A stretch of 6,574 bases of DNA. Source: an uncultured Ruminococcus sp. (GTDB lineage Bacteria > Bacillota > Clostridia > Oscillospirales > CAG-272). The DNA is taken from assembly GCA_902791785.1 (NCBI GenBank), contig CADAXH010000094.1:1-6574 (forward strand). The letters are read 5' to 3'. The notes beneath the pieces are model-generated. The model did not search any database. It was given only the letters and a program-made list of their open reading frames with translations, and had not been told where the DNA came from. This document shows positions 6,473 to 6,574 of the stretch, one piece after another. How positions within the stretch are numbered: the first letter of the stretch is position 1; every line of letters begins with the position of its first letter. The position numbers were made by a program, and so were the translations under genes.

Positions 6473-6574
6473 ATGAGTTCAGGTAAAACCGAATACCAGA
6501 TTGGAGATTTCGTCATATACAAGAACAACGGACTGTGCTGTATATCCGAAATAAAAGAAGAAGATTTTGGTGCC
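6473..6574 (+). CDS. CarD/CdnL/TRCF-family transcriptional regulator, N-terminal fragment
   Basis: Only the first 34 residues are present; the gene continues past the right edge. YQIGDFVIYKNNGLCCISEI (8-27) matches the opening of the CarD/CdnL RNA-polymerase-interacting domain, an SH3-like Tudor fold that binds the RNAP beta subunit and stabilises open promoter complexes. In Clostridia these are usually about 160-170 residue proteins. The ATG at 6473 is supported by AGGGG six bases upstream; an earlier ATG at 6436 is out of frame and stands at the predicted transcription start. The fragment is too short to exclude another protein that shares this domain, such as the transcription-repair factor Mfd, although a start this close to the motif argues for a stand-alone CarD. 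Confidence 0.82.
   Translation, partial: MSSGKTEYQIGDFVIYKNNGLCCISEIKEEDFGA

Overview
The window looks like chromosomal DNA of a Gram-positive anaerobe of the class Clostridia (Bacillota). The evidence is moderate GC in the genes with AT-rich spacers, strong GGAGG-type ribosome binding sites, a secreted M6 metalloprotease carrying InlB/Flg_new-type repeats with a Val/Ile/Ala-rich C-terminal anchor, a CarD-family regulator, and a GGDEF-EAL protein with clostridial-style degenerate motifs. A family- or genus-level assignment is not possible from sequence alone.

Layout. Four genes run right to left on the minus strand. The first is a surface-anchored M6 (immune inhibitor A-like) metalloprotease (3889-6255) with its own extended -10 promoter. 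A 72-nt spacer containing a strong hairpin follows. Then come a HAD-family phosphatase with a TTG start (3174-3815), a cytosolic cyclophilin-type peptidyl-prolyl isomerase (2662-3144), and a very long ORF that runs off the left edge (2651 to <1). The last three are tightly spaced (29 and 10 nt) and probably form one transcription unit, possibly fed by read-through from the protease gene. Divergent from the protease, across a 217-bp AT-rich spacer, a CarD/CdnL-type regulator starts at 6473 on the plus strand with a recognisable promoter and is cut by the right edge.

The most notable feature is the left-edge ORF. I translated it codon by codon and found 883 continuous codons with no stop. Residues 1 to about 460 are a complete COG2509-type FAD-dependent dehydrogenase. 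The same reading frame then continues through a PAS domain, a degenerate GGDEF domain (GQDHF) and the start of an EAL phosphodiesterase domain with an intact EAL motif. A flavoprotein dehydrogenase joined to a c-di-GMP module would be a candidate metabolic or redox sensor controlling c-di-GMP turnover. I do not know this domain order as a described architecture; that is a judgement from memory, not a database search.

The genes do not make one obvious pathway. The visible logic is an exported protease, then cytosolic housekeeping enzymes (HAD phosphatase, proline isomerase), then the putative flavin/c-di-GMP protein. Regulation of the divergent pair probably sits in the 6256-6472 spacer. No RNA genes, insertion sequences or CRISPR arrays were seen.
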